The notes: generated by a model not told the origin, from the sequence alone. Shown: positions 44,936-58,181, numbered from the stretch's first letter. The stretch is 64,000 nt of DNA from Gnetum montanum (GCA_015680685.1 MNCI01030902.1:393279-457278), one strand, 5' to 3'. Numbers and translations are program-made.

Positions 44936-45863
44936 CTTTTGTCCTGTGTGATTTTCTTGTCTTCTCTAAGTTGTGTTTGCAAGATGAAACCTTGGGTCAT
45001 CATGTAGAGATGCATCTCATCATAGTAATAAATCGCCACAACATTAAGATGTGCATGACTAGATTAGTTGAGCCTCTCAAGACTGCACATTCTCTCATAT
45101 CATGTCATAACCTAATCACATCAATTCCCACATTCTAATACTCTCTTATTCCTTGCATAGCCAAGATCTCAATCCCTTGACGCTCATGAGCTATGACCAC
45201 ATAGCATCCCCTTTACGTATTGCATCACCCAACAAGCTTTCCAAGGTAGACATAACATAAGTTATCCCATGGGAAGCTTCTATTGACTAGTCAAAGCCTA
45301 GGTGGATGTAACATAAGTCATCTTGGGGAGGAAATACCTATCATACAAACACCATGCCATTTTATCAATGGGGAAGTCAAGCCCATCTAGTGACATGCAA
45401 TTCACTTGATAGGAAGCATCTTACTCCATAGTGAGCATTCAAAAAAGAAAAAAAAAACAAGCACACAAAAGAGCAACTGGAAAAGCACATTCCTAACCAA
45501 CCCAGTAGTAAAAACATTTCACAACTGGCTCAGCCCTGAATTCACATTGACTCTCTCATGAGCACTCTGATAAGAGGTCAACGTTTTCAAGGGTACACCA
45601 CTCTAGTGCTATGGTCACCATCAGCCATGATGCTTTTGTATCATACCACCCTATTTGCATCTCATCTCCTCTTTTATCCCTAGCACATTACCTACAACTT
45701 TTACGTTCAGCATACCACTATCCACAACACTCTTGAGCATGGTGTAGTGACATCCGACCTTACACTAAAGCATGATGTTGGCACCAAGCCTACTATGGTG
45801 TTTTTTCATTCTTTATCAATGTCTCTTGGGTCACTCTTCCAAATGTTAACAATGAGGGGCCAA
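44936..45863 (+). other. Element H non-coding region and polypurine tract
   Basis: About 0.9 kb with no open frame worth reporting. 45852-45863 reads ATGAGGGGCCAA, the polypurine tract shared with D. Confidence 0.55.
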
Positions 45864-47552
45864 TGAAACACCACCAAATTTGGACTACAACATCTCAACT
45901 ACAAATTTATCTAAGTGTCAATGCAAGGCCACTTTCTACAAATTTTCTCTAAGTATTAAGACTATGTTTTTCACTACCCCAAAGTGTAGTTAGCCTCTTG
46001 TGGAGAGTGTAGTCAACATGAAGGCCTAGTTTTTGTAAAAAAAATTTAAGTGTTGAGACTATGCTCTCTACTACCTTAGAGCATAGTTAGCCTCATGCAA
46101 AGTGTAGTCAATACAAAGGCCAATTTTACAAATTTCTCTAAGTGTTAAGTTAGCTGCTACAAAATTTTTTAAGTGCTAAGACTACACTCTCCATTTCCCC
46201 AGAGTGTAGTCAACTATAGTCAGCATGAAGGTGCAATTTTTGTAGATTTTTCTAAGTGTCGATACTACACTTTCCACTAGCCCAGAGCATAGTCAAGTGT
46301 AGTCAACTGGAAGTCAGTTTCTGTAAGTTTTTACAAGTGTTAGGACTATGCTCACCCCTAGTCAGTAGCATAGTAAACCTCATATGGAGAGCATAGTTAG
46401 CACATAGTCATTTTACAAAATTTTTCGAAGTGTAGGACTACTCTCTCCACCAGTCTAGAGCATAATTAAGCATAGTGAGCTAGAACAACCTCCAGTGGCC
46501 TCCAAAACATAGCACTAGCATTTAGCTCAGATCCAACTCACCTCCAACAAGTGTAGTTAGAAAGATGCATCTTTTTTGTATCTCTTTTATCCCAAAAATT
46601 GTAACTATGCTTGACCCCACACAAGATAGTGGAGACCATAATCTTAGAGCATAGTCTCCAAAGTTGCATTTTCTCAGCTACATTGTGGTCCTATCAAAAC
46701 ACACACATGTAGTTGGCAATGTAGTCACAGTCTCTTAGTCTCATAGAGTCTAGTAGAGTATAGTAGAACACAACATTGCTAGCCTCAGTGGAAAGCGTAG
46801 TTGCGTGACATTTTAGATCCAACCATCCTATTTGCCACATGGTAGTCCCTTCACATTTCATGCTAAACCTAGCCTTGTAAATACCCCCATCCTTAATCTT
46901 TTATGGGTTAGAAAATTTGGAGTAGTTTGGGAAATTTGAGAATCCAAAAATTGGAAAACCAGAGACTTGGCAAAATTGAGTGCTTGGGAGAGAACCAAAG
47001 GCATCTTGGCAAAGTTACACATCATCATAGCTCACTGTAAAGACACCGTAGCCCACTACACACTGCGGTTGCCAACTTGGCAAACACAGACACCATAGTA
47101 GAATGTTAGCCTTCACAGCTAGACATCCTTGAGACTATGACTACACTTTCCACTATGCCTTTGGTTCTATTTCTCTCTCCCCTCCTTTGTATTTTTAGCA
47201 TTTTACTTGTATTTTTTTTAGCATTTTACATACATTTCTTGCCATTTTAGCTCATAGCTGTGCTTGAGAAATGGTCCTTGCACGTTGGCACCTTCATTTT
47301 TCACCAAAAAATTGACTACACTCAACCCCATTAACACCGATTACATTGCACAAACACTTAGCATCATTTTGCATTAACATCGCAACTAACTATGTTGCAT
47401 CCTAGTTGCATTTGGTAAGTTCCTATTTAATTGACAAGATTATTTGGGGCACCCCATCTCCACCTTTAGTAGGTCCTTATGTGAACTCAATGTTAGGCTA
47501 TGTGCCTATGGATCCCTAGGTGTTCTAGCTACTAATCTTTTCCTTTGTTACA
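45864..47552 (+). repeat. Element H 3' LTR (1689 bp)
   Basis: It starts TGAAACACCACCAAA and ends TTGTTACA. U3 is built of diverged modules with 'TCTAAGTGT' and CTATGCTC...GAGCATAG, as in C. A decayed TATA (TGTAAAT) lies near 46876. Confidence 0.85.
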
Positions 47553-49690
47553 CCTACTTCCTATGAATGCTTTCCCTTTGGTGCCATCTATGGTCACAAC
47601 ACATCCATGGATTAGTAGATATAGTGTAAAACTTTAGATTCTTGAATACCTTTTCTATTAGTTGGTTATACTTTGACTAAGGTTTGACCATGATAGATTG
47701 AATGTTTTATTAATTAACTAATTATTTATTTGCTAATTATTTATTGTAGTTGTTATTGAAGCATGTTGGAAGGGTTTAACTTCTTCTATCTTGATGTTTG
47801 ACAATTTTGTTTCTAGTTACAACTTTGTGGGAGTTAGAGAAATGGAAAAAATATTTTTGTCAAAAATGGAACATTTTTGGCCCCCACAATTGAGAGCTTA
47901 CCTTTGGTAGCTATAGGATCGAAGAACAGAGTGATTTGGGCAAATGGTTAAAAGGTTATGTATTTGGGAAGGTTTTGGGCTCTAAAAATGACAAAACCTC
48001 CCCTTGTGTTATGAAAGACATTTCAAAATTGATAAAGTATTTGGTGGTATTTATAGTATTTTACTCATGTGTTGATGGGGCCTAGTTGATGGGGCCTTGT
48101 CGATGAGGTCAATTGTGTTGACTAAGCCTAGTTGACATAGTTATTGACTACCATTGTCTTTATTTGACTTTTTCATAACCTTGAAAATACACAGAGTTTT
48201 TTAATGAAATTAGAGTCAAATGGAAGCCCAAAAAATCCACAATTTTAATAGAAATAGTAGAAGAGGAAATTGGAGCTCAGAAAATTGAGAAATTGGAGAA
48301 AATAATGTAGAGAATGAATGTTATAAGATTGTATAGCAACACATACCAGGATGCATAATGAGGCACATGAAAGATATGATTGCAACAATGTCAAGGGTAA
48401 GGAGCTTAACGTTCCAACCAAAAGATATGCAAGTAGGTCCTTCCCATAGCAGGCACATGCCTAGTTTGCCCTTGCATAACTTCAACTAAGGAGCTTGTAG
48501 ACTCCACAAGTGACAAATGGTAAGGAAGGTTAGGAACCCACCTAGAAGGATCTACTGAAGAATTTAAGTACATCTAATCAAATTAAGGAATCAAAGACAT
48601 GGACACCAATAGTGAGGTGAATTATGACTAGTAGTGATGAATGAAAAAGAAGGTGGAATGGATTTTCAAGTTGAGGTCATATGAAGTCCCTTATGGATTT
48701 CATGTGTAAAATGACCAAAGAAGATCCATCCTTAGTCCAGACTAAAACCAACCACATCCAATGACTTCACATTGCCACTTTAGGATTGATTCACCCCCTT
48801 GAGACACAAGGGTGTTCTCACAAAACAACCACCATTCCAAAAAGAGGAGAAAAGAGAGATAGAAAGTGAGAGAGGGCCTTAGTTAGAGGGGATCTTCAAG
48901 CATGGGTAACATGTCTTTCTAGTCCCATAACCAATTCTTGTAGCTCATTTATTTGTCTAAGGGGTGTGCTTTGAATTCCCATCATGTTGTTTTTTTTTCT
49001 TGAATTTTTGGATGGGAACCACATCATGCAAAGACTTTATTTGACTTCCTGAAGTGGTTGAAATGGAATGGTAAGAAGTTCATGGAAAACACCCAAGCAC
49101 TCAAGTAGAAGAGTACAAACAGTATTGAGTCCCCGTGAAGCCACATCTTATTCAGACCTTTGAGTCTTTCCCAATTCCAAAAACTACCAAGGTTACTAGT
49201 TGATTAAAAGTTTACTTGATGGAAGGAACCTCAGACTCTCAAAATAAGGAAAACCATAGATTTAGTTGAATGGGTGGGTGTCATGAACTCACTACCAGTA
49301 ACCATGAAAAAGAAACCAAGACTAAGTCATCAATACAAAAATTCAAAAATAGAAACTAGACATTAGCAAACAAACATTAAACATAGACCACCATTAGTAG
49401 CAACCATGGCAATTCGTGTTCTATTGGCAATAAAACACTTTCATTAGCAAAAATTTGAAAACCACACTTAAACAAAACAAAACATACAAGAAAGTGTAAA
49501 CTATTTAAGAAGAGTTCACATGTACTAATGATGGTGTAAAAAAAATAAAGGTGTAAAAATAGGAGAAATTTGAAAATCAAAAAAGTGCAAAATTAAATAA
49601 TTTGCAAAATTAAAAAAGTGAAAAACAAAAAGTAGAAAAACTAAGGAGCCATTTGGATAATTAGTAGGGATTTCCATCTTCCCCATGATT
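47553..49690 (-). other. Element F non-coding tail
   Basis: Collinear in pieces with the E tail (53000-54800) and B (12405-14000): the block near 47880-47940 matches E 53310-53350, and 48890-49000 matches E 53940-54060. No gene. Confidence 0.6.
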
Positions 49691-50910
49691 GAGTTGGAAG
49701 GAGGAGATCCAAAAAATTGAACATGGTTGTCTGTCTATTAAGGTAGTTGTTGCACTGATTTATCTTGGTTCTAGGAAAAGCTTCAATTATTGAATGTTGA
49801 CCAAATCCTTTTTATTTAGGCTTTTAGGATTGTATATGGTCATGGCCTTAGAAGAAAAGGCTTTAGAAATTATATAAAGTCCTTCCCACAATGTTTGAAA
49901 TTTTTTTTCTAAGGTACATGTGTGGGGTTCCAGTAGAAAACCTTATCGCTTGGTTGGACTTTTACTTTTCTTATCCTTAGGTCATGTCATTGCTTGTTAA
50001 ATGCCTAATTCATTCAAAGATAGGGTCACCAATAAATTTTCATCTAGCACGTTGAGTTTGATTAGTCTTTCTTTTTGTTCTAGACTTAGATCAAGATTTA
50101 AGTAATAGGCTATTAAGAGTTTATGGATCTCAGATTGAATCAGAAGTGTTGGAAGTTTTCTATACACTAGCTCATAGGAAGAGTAACCAATAGGGAGTTT
50201 TCATGGTGAGTGGTATGCCCATAGGGAATCTTTAAGTTTTGTGCTCCAATCTCTCCTATATTTACTTATGGTCCTTGTTAGGATCTTTGTGATCTCCTAG
50301 TTAGTTAGCTCTACTTGATCATTGGCTTGGGGATCATAGGGTGTTGTTAATTTATGTTTAACCCCAAGGCATTGCATTATCTTTCTAAAAGTGGCACCTA
50401 TAAAATGAGTTCCATTATTATAAATTAGTGCACATGGCACCCCAAACCTATTTACAACATGTTGTTATATAAATCAGGTAGCAGTGGATGATGTAAAATC
50501 AGCGATGGCTACTACCTCTGGCCATTTGGTACAATAGTTGACTACTACTATGATATACACCTTTCTATTGGACATGGGTGTGATGAGACCTATTAAGTCA
50601 ATGCCCCATATGTCAAAGGGCTCCAATGGTTGAATCCACTATTGATGACCCTCCATTCGTTTAGTCATCCCACCATCTCATTGGTAGCATTCACAAGATC
50701 AAACAAACTGGTAGGCATCCCTGAAGATCATAGGCCAGTAATATCCTGCCATTAGGATTTTTATGGCTATTTTCCTCCCTACATAATGGCCTCCACATGG
50801 GCCTTCATGAGTATCTTGAAGAACATGTAATTGATCCACATCAGGCATGCACCATTGAACTAGGCCATTAGCACACACCATGTAAAGGTGTTCGTTGATT
50901 TCCATGAAGT
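49691..50910 (-). pseudogene. pol: Element F integrase (decayed)
   Basis: Piece 50905-50699 carries the zinc-finger part with HEGPCGGHYVGRK and YYWP. The core follows: the first Asp has become Asn (VVVNYCTKW), the second position reads YNNGTHF (Asp to Asn), and the Glu is in QVELTN. It ends near 49700 with remnants of the GPY-type module. Many stops. Confidence 0.82.
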
Positions 50911-51099
50911 ATTTGGCAAAATGAAGAAACTATTATTTCCTTATAATGTCAAGATCTTACGGCATCTTCTTAATGAGAAGATAAGTGAGGATGCCATCCT
51001 ACCATTTTGGTTCTATAGGAATTTGTTAATTAATTATAGCAATAAAGAGAAGTTCATCTAGGAATTGATCAGAGATTGGACTCTCCTCTTCTTTGTTAT

Positions 51100-51820
51100 C
51101 CCATCTCAATTGAGAGAGCTAATCAGTGATCACATTCTTCGTGATGTTCTAATCTACGATCATGAGATTGAATTCTTGCAAGATTATGAGCCACCATGTG
51201 ATACAAGGACTCACCGTTGGCTTGTTCATTAGCAAGTGGATGGCAGTATGGTTCGTGTGCACAAACACCTTGTAACTAAGCACATAGTGCCTAAACTTGT
51301 CAAGAGCATACATCATACCCATTAGTTCTTTTTCAGTTGTGATCTAATTCAATTGTGCACCCACAATTCTTCAACTCACATAGTGAATGTAATATAGATG
51401 TTCTTTATCATCCAATTGCATAAGCACAACTTCCAAAGCATAATTAGATGCATCTTTAATTATGTAAAATGGTCTAGACTAGTATAGTACCCTTAAAATT
51501 GGAATTTCTACAAATTTTTCCTTCAATTTTTAGAATGCATGTTCACATTTCTTGGTCCAGATGAATGAAGCATCTTTCTTTATCAGCTTGACTAGTGGCT
51601 TTACAATTTCTTGTGAAATCCAATGCCCCAACATAATGCCTTCTTGGACCATGAGATGACTCTTTTGCAAATTGAGCTGTAGATTTATTTCAACATATCT
51701 CTTCAGTACTTGCTCAAGGTAGTCCAAGGCTTGCTCAAATGTAGCTCCATAGGTGGAGAAGTCATCTATGAAGACTTCCATACCACTACTAATCTATTAT
51801 TGGAAAATACTATAGACCAA
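51100..51820 (-). pseudogene. pol: Element F RT end and RNase H (decayed, internal deletion)
   Basis: Open piece 51781-51530 begins MEVFIDDFSTYG (RT catalytic block) and runs in frame to GHWISQE, then jumps to VKPLVKLIKKDASFIWT. Sister copies have some 40 more residues between these blocks, so an in-frame deletion removed the end of the RT connection. RNase H blocks are readable at 51480-51100 with stops. Confidence 0.82.
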
Positions 51821-52755
51821 TGATGAGCGGCGAGGTACCCCTACAATCAACCATATGAATATGAGTGTTTCACACACAATCTAGCCAAATTTCAAGAACT
51901 AAGTGCTTATGTGCCCTTGTGGAACAAGGATGAGTTGATTGATCATTGTCTTCCCAAACTTACTTGTATGTCACGATTATATGGTTAAGTAAGCTTGAGG
52001 CATATGATTTTTATATCTTTTATGTTTTTATGTCCTGTTGCTAATAAGGGATGAGAGAGAGATAACTAAGTGACTAATTTAACTTAACTACTAATTAACT
52101 AAGCTTTAAACTAATCCTAACACTAGTATCTATTTTCACTTACCGTACACATCCTAAACCAACGCAACACTACTAGGATTACCAAATGCTAATCATTACT
52201 GGGTTACCAAGTGTTACACGCATGCTCGAAGTGATCGTACTGTGTGTGCTAATAACATAAATGTAAAGTGCATAAAATAAAATAAATGCATAAGAAAATT
52301 AAATAAAAGAAATGGGTAAGAAAAAAAATCTCAAGTGCTGCAAGGATGAATCAAAGAGCTTGTCTTTATTTCCATACACAAGGTGTGCTCAAGTACACAA
52401 TGCTCAAATAAAGATCCATCCACACTTCAACCTCCTACTACGGGCACTTGGAAAATACTCTAACTTTCAAACAAACTACAAGAGTTTCACTACTTGACTC
52501 CTACAAGACTTCCTTTCAATTGTGCACCTAGGCACTATATTTATAGGCTTGGGAGCAAATACTCTAATAATTAGAATAACCACTCTAATAATTAGAATAA
52601 CTGCTTCAATAATAACCACTCTAATTATTAGAGTAACCACTCTAATAATAACTGCTCTAATAATTAAAGTAACTTCGCCAATAATAATGACTCTAATTAT
52701 TAAAGTAACCACTCCAATAATAACCACTCTAATAATTAGAGTAATCACTTCATCA
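51821..52755 (-). repeat. Element E 3' LTR (935 bp)
   Basis: On the element strand it starts TGATGAAG and ends CTCATCA, like A and B. R/U5 blocks match B. U3 differs completely: it is filled by a 21+15-bp array (52561-52746). The TATA box on the element strand is at 52545-52539. Confidence 0.92.
52561..52746 (-). repeat. U3 array of element E with a 21 + 15 bp period
   Basis: On the plus strand, units beginning ACTCTAAT or a variant have lengths 21, 21, 15, 21, 15, 21, 15, 21, 15, 21. The 21-mers hold AATAATTAGA or AATTATTAGA; the 15-mers hold AATAATAACC. The array reaches from just upstream of the TATA box to nine bases from the LTR edge. Confidence 0.9.
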
Positions 52756-54800
52756 TACCCCCACAATTGAATGAAAACTCATCCTCAAGTTCCTTACAAA
52801 ATATTGGGAAGGTATGGGATTATTGACTAATTAACTGATAATGGAATCGGATGATAGACTCAACGTGCCCAGTGATGGATCAATAAGCATATTACAACGT
52901 TGTGGTGAACACTCGTATATAAATGACATCCAAGCCTTTATTTGGTAGCTTGTAGAGAAAGAGAGAGAAATAAAATGAATCATGTTGCTGCCAATGCTAA
53001 GATTGTGCCTTCCATTGTTTATCTATAGCCATGCCACCAAACTTGCTCCTTTCGTAAATGCTCTAGTTCTAGTCCATCCTAAGTGCTTCCTCTAAGCCTA
53101 GTCCATTGTTTGTATGATCTCCATCTGCACACACAACACAATCACAAATGACCAAGGATAGATAATCCACAATGTAGTTGATACCTTGCCTCGATATGAA
53201 GTGCATTGGCTGAATTGTTGTTATTGCAGAAACTAGTTTGGAGATTTATCACTGGCAACTACCCAAGGTGTAGGGGTTAGGCAATTAGTAAAATGGAAAA
53301 AAATTAAAAAATTTTGCCAAGGCCCCCATGACTAAGAGTGAACCTCTGGTAGCTATAAGATGAAAAAATATGAGGAACAAGAAAGATGGGAAAAAATAAC
53401 AATGACAACACCAATAAAATGGATGTCATGGATGGGGATGAAACAAGTGATGATTGATTGCAGGAAATGTTTAAGGAAAAGAAATTAACAATTTCACCAA
53501 AAAGGAATGCCAGTGGGTCCTCCCCAAAGCAATCTCATGCCCTTTATGCCCTAACAAACCCACAAACCAAAGAGTCTGTAGGCTCTAGAAATGTCATTTG
53601 GAAGCAACAGTTAAAAACTTACCCACAAGAATTCACCAAAGAAAAATAATGCATCAACCCAGAAATGGACTAATGATAGAACCAACAATGAGGTGGAAAA
53701 TGGGAAGAAAAATGGAGAGGAGAGAATGGAATGAAATCTCAAGAACAAGGTTGTGTAAATCCCCTTGTGTGTTTTATGGTTAAGATGACTAAGTAGAACT
53801 TCATCCCAAATCTAGAATCAAACCAACCACATTCAGTGACCTTGCATCAATACACCTGGCCAATCCATCCTCTTGAAGCAACAAGAATGCCTTCACAAAG
53901 AGTGATCACCATCTCGAGGAGAGCGAGATGGAGAAGCAGGAAGTGAGAAAGGGCCTTAGTTAGAGGGAACCTTCAAGCATGGGTAACATGTCTTTCTAGT
54001 TTCATAACTAGTGCTTGTAGCATTTTTATTTGGTCTAAAGGGTGTGCTTTGAATTCCCATATTGTTGTTTTTTTTTTTTGAAAGGGAACCACACCATGCA
54101 AAGACCCATGAATTTTATTTTTTTTTTTTGCATTTATTTTGTCCAAGGGGTGTGCTTTGAATTCTCAATTTTCGCCTTTCTTTTCTCTATTTTTTTTTTT
54201 TTTTTTTTGCTTGAGAACCTTACCATGCAAAAACTTATTTTTATTCACTCATCTTCCTACTTTTTGAACAATGTCAAAATGGTAGAAAACCCAAGAAAAA
54301 GCATCCAAGCACCCAAGAGAATGGCCAAAACAAATGCATCAAATCCCCTTGAAGTCACACCCTTTTCATCCTTTGAGTCTTTCCTTGGTTTGAAAAGTAC
54401 CCATCCATCAATTCATTAAAAGTTTACTTAGAAAAAAGGGACTATATAGTTCCAAGCCAAACGAAACCATAGAGTTGTATGGATGAGTGGACAACATGGA
54501 CTCATTGGTTGTTTTACTAAAAGAACCATACCTTAATATCAACATCATAATTCAAAGGTAAAAACCAAACATAAGCAATCAATATGATATAATTCAATCC
54601 ACCATCATGAGCACTTATTGGATGATGAATAAAAGTAAATCAAGCAAATAAAGAAATAGTAAAAACATGAACAATGGTGTAAAAAAAATAAGAAAAGTTG
54701 GAAAAATGTGTAAAACAAAAATGTATGAAACAAAAACATGTAAAATAAAAATTCAAAAATAACTAAGGGCCTAGAACAATTAGCATAGGTGGCCATCTCC
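52756..54800 (-). other. Element E non-coding tail
   Basis: Collinear with the B tail. The polypurine tract is at 52757-52767 (element strand TGTGGGGGTA). Long T runs (54062-54073, 54117-54130, 54189-54208) give F-rich open frames on the plus strand that I do not take as genes. Confidence 0.65.
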
Positions 54801-55990
54801 CCCATGACTAAGTTAGAAGTAGGAGATCCAAAATAGTGAGCAAGGTTGTCCATTAATAGAGGTAGCATGTGTACTGGTTGTCGTAAGCTCATGGAAAGGT
54901 TTGGTTTGTTGCACGTTGACCAACAATTTCTTTTTTGAGCACTCAGGTTTGTATATTGTCATGGCCCGTGAAGGAAAAGTTGCATAAATAATATAACGTC
55001 CTTCCCATAGTGTTTGAAATTTAGTATGTTGTGGCACATGTGTGGAATTCTAGTAGAGAACCTTATCTCCTGGTTGATATTTAACTTCCCTAATCCTTAG
55101 GTCATGACATTGTTTATTGAATGCCTTGTGCAATTCGTTAGATGACATGGTAGCTAATCAGTTTTCATCTAGCAAGTTAAGGATTACTAACCATTGTTTC
55201 TGTACTAGATCAAGGTCAAGGTTGAGGTCACATGCCATGGATAGTGTACGAAGATGAGTTTGAATGGGAAACATTGGTAATTTACCGTACACTAACTCAT
55301 AGGGAGAGTAGCCTATAGGGAGTTTCCATGTGGAGCAGTATGCCCAAAGAGCATCATTCAGTTTAGTGCTCTAGTCTCGCCTAAACTTGCTAATGGTTCT
55401 TGTCAATATCTTTGTAATCTCCTTGTTGGTGACTTCTGCTTAACCATTCACTTGGGGGTGGTATGGTGTAGTCAATTTATGCTCAACCCTTAAGCGTTGC
55501 ATTAATTTCCTAAAATTTGCACTTGTGAAGTGTCTACCATTGTCTAAAATAAGTGCACACGACACACCAAACTTATTTATGATTTGTTATTGAAAAAATC
55601 ATGCATCTATAGATGATGTACAATATTTAACAATAGCTGCTTCAGCCCATTTTCTTAGGTAATCAATAGCAACAATAATATAAGCTTTTCCATTGGACAT
55701 TGGTGTAATTGGCCCCATAAAACCAATTCCCCAAATGTTGAAGGGTTCTAACAGTTGAATCCAATATTGCGGATCCTCCATTCTAACAATCATTCCCCCA
55801 TCATGTTGATAGTGCTTACAAGATTGGACGAAATGATGGGCATCTTGAAATAATGTAGGCCAATAATATCCTACAAGCAAGATCTTGATGGTCATTCATC
55901 TCCCAACGTAATGACCCCCACAAGGACCCTCATGAGGGTCTTGGAGAACTCGTAGTTGATCTATATCAAGAACACACCATCGAACCAAAC
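54801..55990 (-). pseudogene. pol: Element E integrase (decayed)
   Basis: Piece 55895-55599 has the second half of the zinc finger (HHFVQSCKHYQHDGG) and the first catalytic Asp (VAIDYLRKW). The second Asp is in LDNGRHF and the Glu in AEVTNKE, so all three acidic residues survive, but stops separate them. The C-terminal piece 55037-54813 starts MPQHTKFQTLWEGRYII, where the GPY motif reads GRY. Confidence 0.86.
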
Positions 55991-56149
55991 CATCAATATA
56001 CACTTTGTAAAGTTATCCATTTATCTCCATAAAGTACTTGGCTTCATGAAGAAACTATTTTTTCTTCTTAAGGATTAACTCTTGTGGTGTTTGTTAGGTG
56101 AGAAGATAGGTAAGAACGCTACTATACTAGTTTGTCTCTAGGGGTGATT

Positions 56150-56470
56150 GATTATTCACTACACCAGCAAAGAGGAATTCATCAGGGAAATGATCAAAAA
56201 TTGGATACTCATCCTCTTTGTTGTCCTATCACAACTGAGATAAATGATTAGCAACTACATTCTTGGTGCCTTTACGATTGATCATTGTAAGATCGAACTC
56301 TTGTAAGATTACAAGCCATCGTATGATATGAGGGCTTACCATTGGCTTATTCATGAGGAACCAAATTGCACTATGATCTATATGTATATATACTTTATAT
56401 CCCAACACATAGTGTCTAAAATTTTCTAGTGAAAACACTACAGCCATTAATTCTTTCTCTATGGTAGTGT
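56150..56470 (-). pseudogene. pol: Element E RNase H (partly open)
   Basis: Open piece 56447-56229: FSLENFRHYVLGYKVYIHIDHSAIWF, then KGTKNVVANHLSQL, where the last Asp of ADHLS reads Asn. The first Asp (about 56570, NDASNYALGAI region) is readable upstream in another piece. Confidence 0.82.
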
Positions 56471-56739
56471 AGCTAAGTTGTGCACCAGCAATACTTCTAC
56501 TTGCATAGTGGATGTAATAAGGATGCTTCTGGTCATCTAATTATATAAGTATAGCTCCTAAAGCATAGTTGGATGCGTCATTCATGATATGGAATGGTTT
56601 GGACCAATCAGGAGCTTGTAGAATGGGTGTTTCTACTAGCTTCTACTTTAAAGTTTGGAAAGCTAATTCACATTTCCTAGTCCATTCAAAAGGTACATCA
56701 TTTTTCGTTAATTCCACCAATGGTCTGGCAACCTTTGAA

Positions 56740-57540
56740 AAGTTCTCAATAAATATCCTATAGTATCCAGTGTGTCCAAGGAATGATCGAATATCTTTGA
56801 AAGTTTCCAGTTAATGGGTAATTCCTTGGATAATTTTGATTTTCTCAGGGTCTACCTCTATCCCTATGTGTGAGATTTTGTGCCCTAGTACTATGCCTTC
56901 TTGGACCATCAAATGGCTTTTTTGCCAGTTAAGCCTCAAATTAGTTTCTACACATCTTTCTAACACTTTCTCTAACCGGTCCAAGGCTTGATCAAAGTTT
57001 TCTCCATATGTGGAGACATCATCCATAAAGACTTCTACACCATTTCCTATCTGTTGTTGGAAGATGCTTAAAACTAGTCATTGAAATGTTGCAATGGCAT
57101 TGCACAAGCCAAATGACATCTATTTGTATGCAAAAATTCCCCAAGGATTGGTGAATGTAGTCTTGGCTTGGTCTTCTGGGGCTATTTGTATTTGATTATA
57201 TCCGCTATATCCATCTAGAAAACTGTAGTAGCGATGCCCTGCGATGGTGTCTAAGACTTGGTCAACAAATGGCAATGGAAAGTGATATTTGAATATTGTC
57301 ATATTTAGTAGCTTAAAATCTATGCACACCCTCCATTTACCTCCATTTTTAGGCACAATAACTAAGGGGCTAACCCATTTGTTATCAGCAATGGGGTATA
57401 TGAACCTAGCCTTGAGAAGCTGTATGATTTCTTCCTTAACTACTTGCTTCAGCTTAGGGTTCAATCACCTCTGTGTTTGTCTTCAAGGCTTCATGGAGGG
57501 ATCAGTGCAAATTCTATGTTAGCATATCCTAGGATTTATT
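56740..57540 (-). pseudogene. pol: Element E reverse transcriptase (decayed)
   Basis: Piece 57464-57120 is open over 114 codons: LKQVVKEEIIQLLKARFIYPI, WVSPLVIVPKNGGKWRVCIDF, then FLDGYSGYNQIQIAPEDQAKTTF. It is the cleanest RT stretch in the window and the best guide to the family (Athila-like). Piece 57026-56811 continues with MDDVSTYGENFDQALDRLE; the family FMDDFSTYG has Val for Phe after MDD. A few stops between. Confidence 0.88.
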
Positions 57541-58181
57541 CTAGTTAATTCAAGATATGACCAAGCGAAGGCTTTCAACCATTTATTTATTACCTTCAGC
57601 AATTCTTCTTTTTGTTAAGAAGCAAGCTTAGTGTTGATAATTATCAATTTCCTATTTTTAAAAAACATGTATTCCATACCGGTGGGCAATGCTTTTAGCT
57701 CAAGGGGCTCCTACTTAAATTTCTTAGGGATTTCCAACTTCCCCCCATTGATATTTTCAAGGTTAAGACTTGGAAGTTGGTGGTGGACTTGCTTTAATGC
57801 ATCTATGCTATCGATGTAAGCACAATTCAAACCCTCAGTTGGTTCCATGCATATGAGTGAACTGCTTTCTTGATTAACTATCAACCACTGGGTGTCTTCC
57901 TATCATGTGGCTGCTACATACAAGCGTCTTTGTATATTAATCACTTGTACATATTGATTGCATGTAGGCAATGCTAAACTTTGCACAAACCATGACCTCT
58001 GCATGCAATTACACCCTATGTCACTGTATGCGATGCATGAAACTTTCTTCTTCTCAATGTTTTCAAATATATTTTCCTTTGATATTTCTAGGAAAAGATC
58101 ATGGATTCCTAGGTGTGCATCGATGATGCTTAGCTATGCTCTTTCCATTATGATTGGGAAGTATCCCTTACTATTGTTTAC

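Larger units (their letters stand above)
15582..47552 (+). mobile_element. Element H: gag-protease-only LTR element, interrupted by C and truncated at its 5' end
   Basis: The parts are 15582-15799 (gag) and 42098-47552 (gag end, protease, 2.3-kb non-coding region with two tandem arrays, polypurine tract, 3' LTR). No RT, RNase H or integrase lies between the protease and the 3' LTR. Gag and protease match D and C. The polypurine tract GAGGGGCCAA is shared with D. H is therefore a non-autonomous relative of a Tat-like element. Confidence 0.72.
47553..51820 (-). mobile_element. Element F: Athila-like remnant, truncated at both ends
   Basis: On the minus strand it has the middle of RT (from 51820), RNase H, integrase and part of the non-coding tail down to about 47600. 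Its own LTR is missing: by comparison with E the LTR should begin about 570 bp beyond 47880, but H LTR sequence is there instead. RT is cut at 51820, exactly at the LTR edge of E. Confidence 0.8.

Noticed and set aside
52476-52766. 96-codon frame of Ile/Val repeats
   Set aside because: It is only the 21+15-bp U3 array translated; the tandem DNA repeat explains it.
54042-54419. 125-codon Phe-rich plus-strand frame that looks like a membrane protein
   Set aside because: The hydrophobic stretches come from long T runs in the non-coding tail of E; the frame is not kept in the matching tails of B or F.
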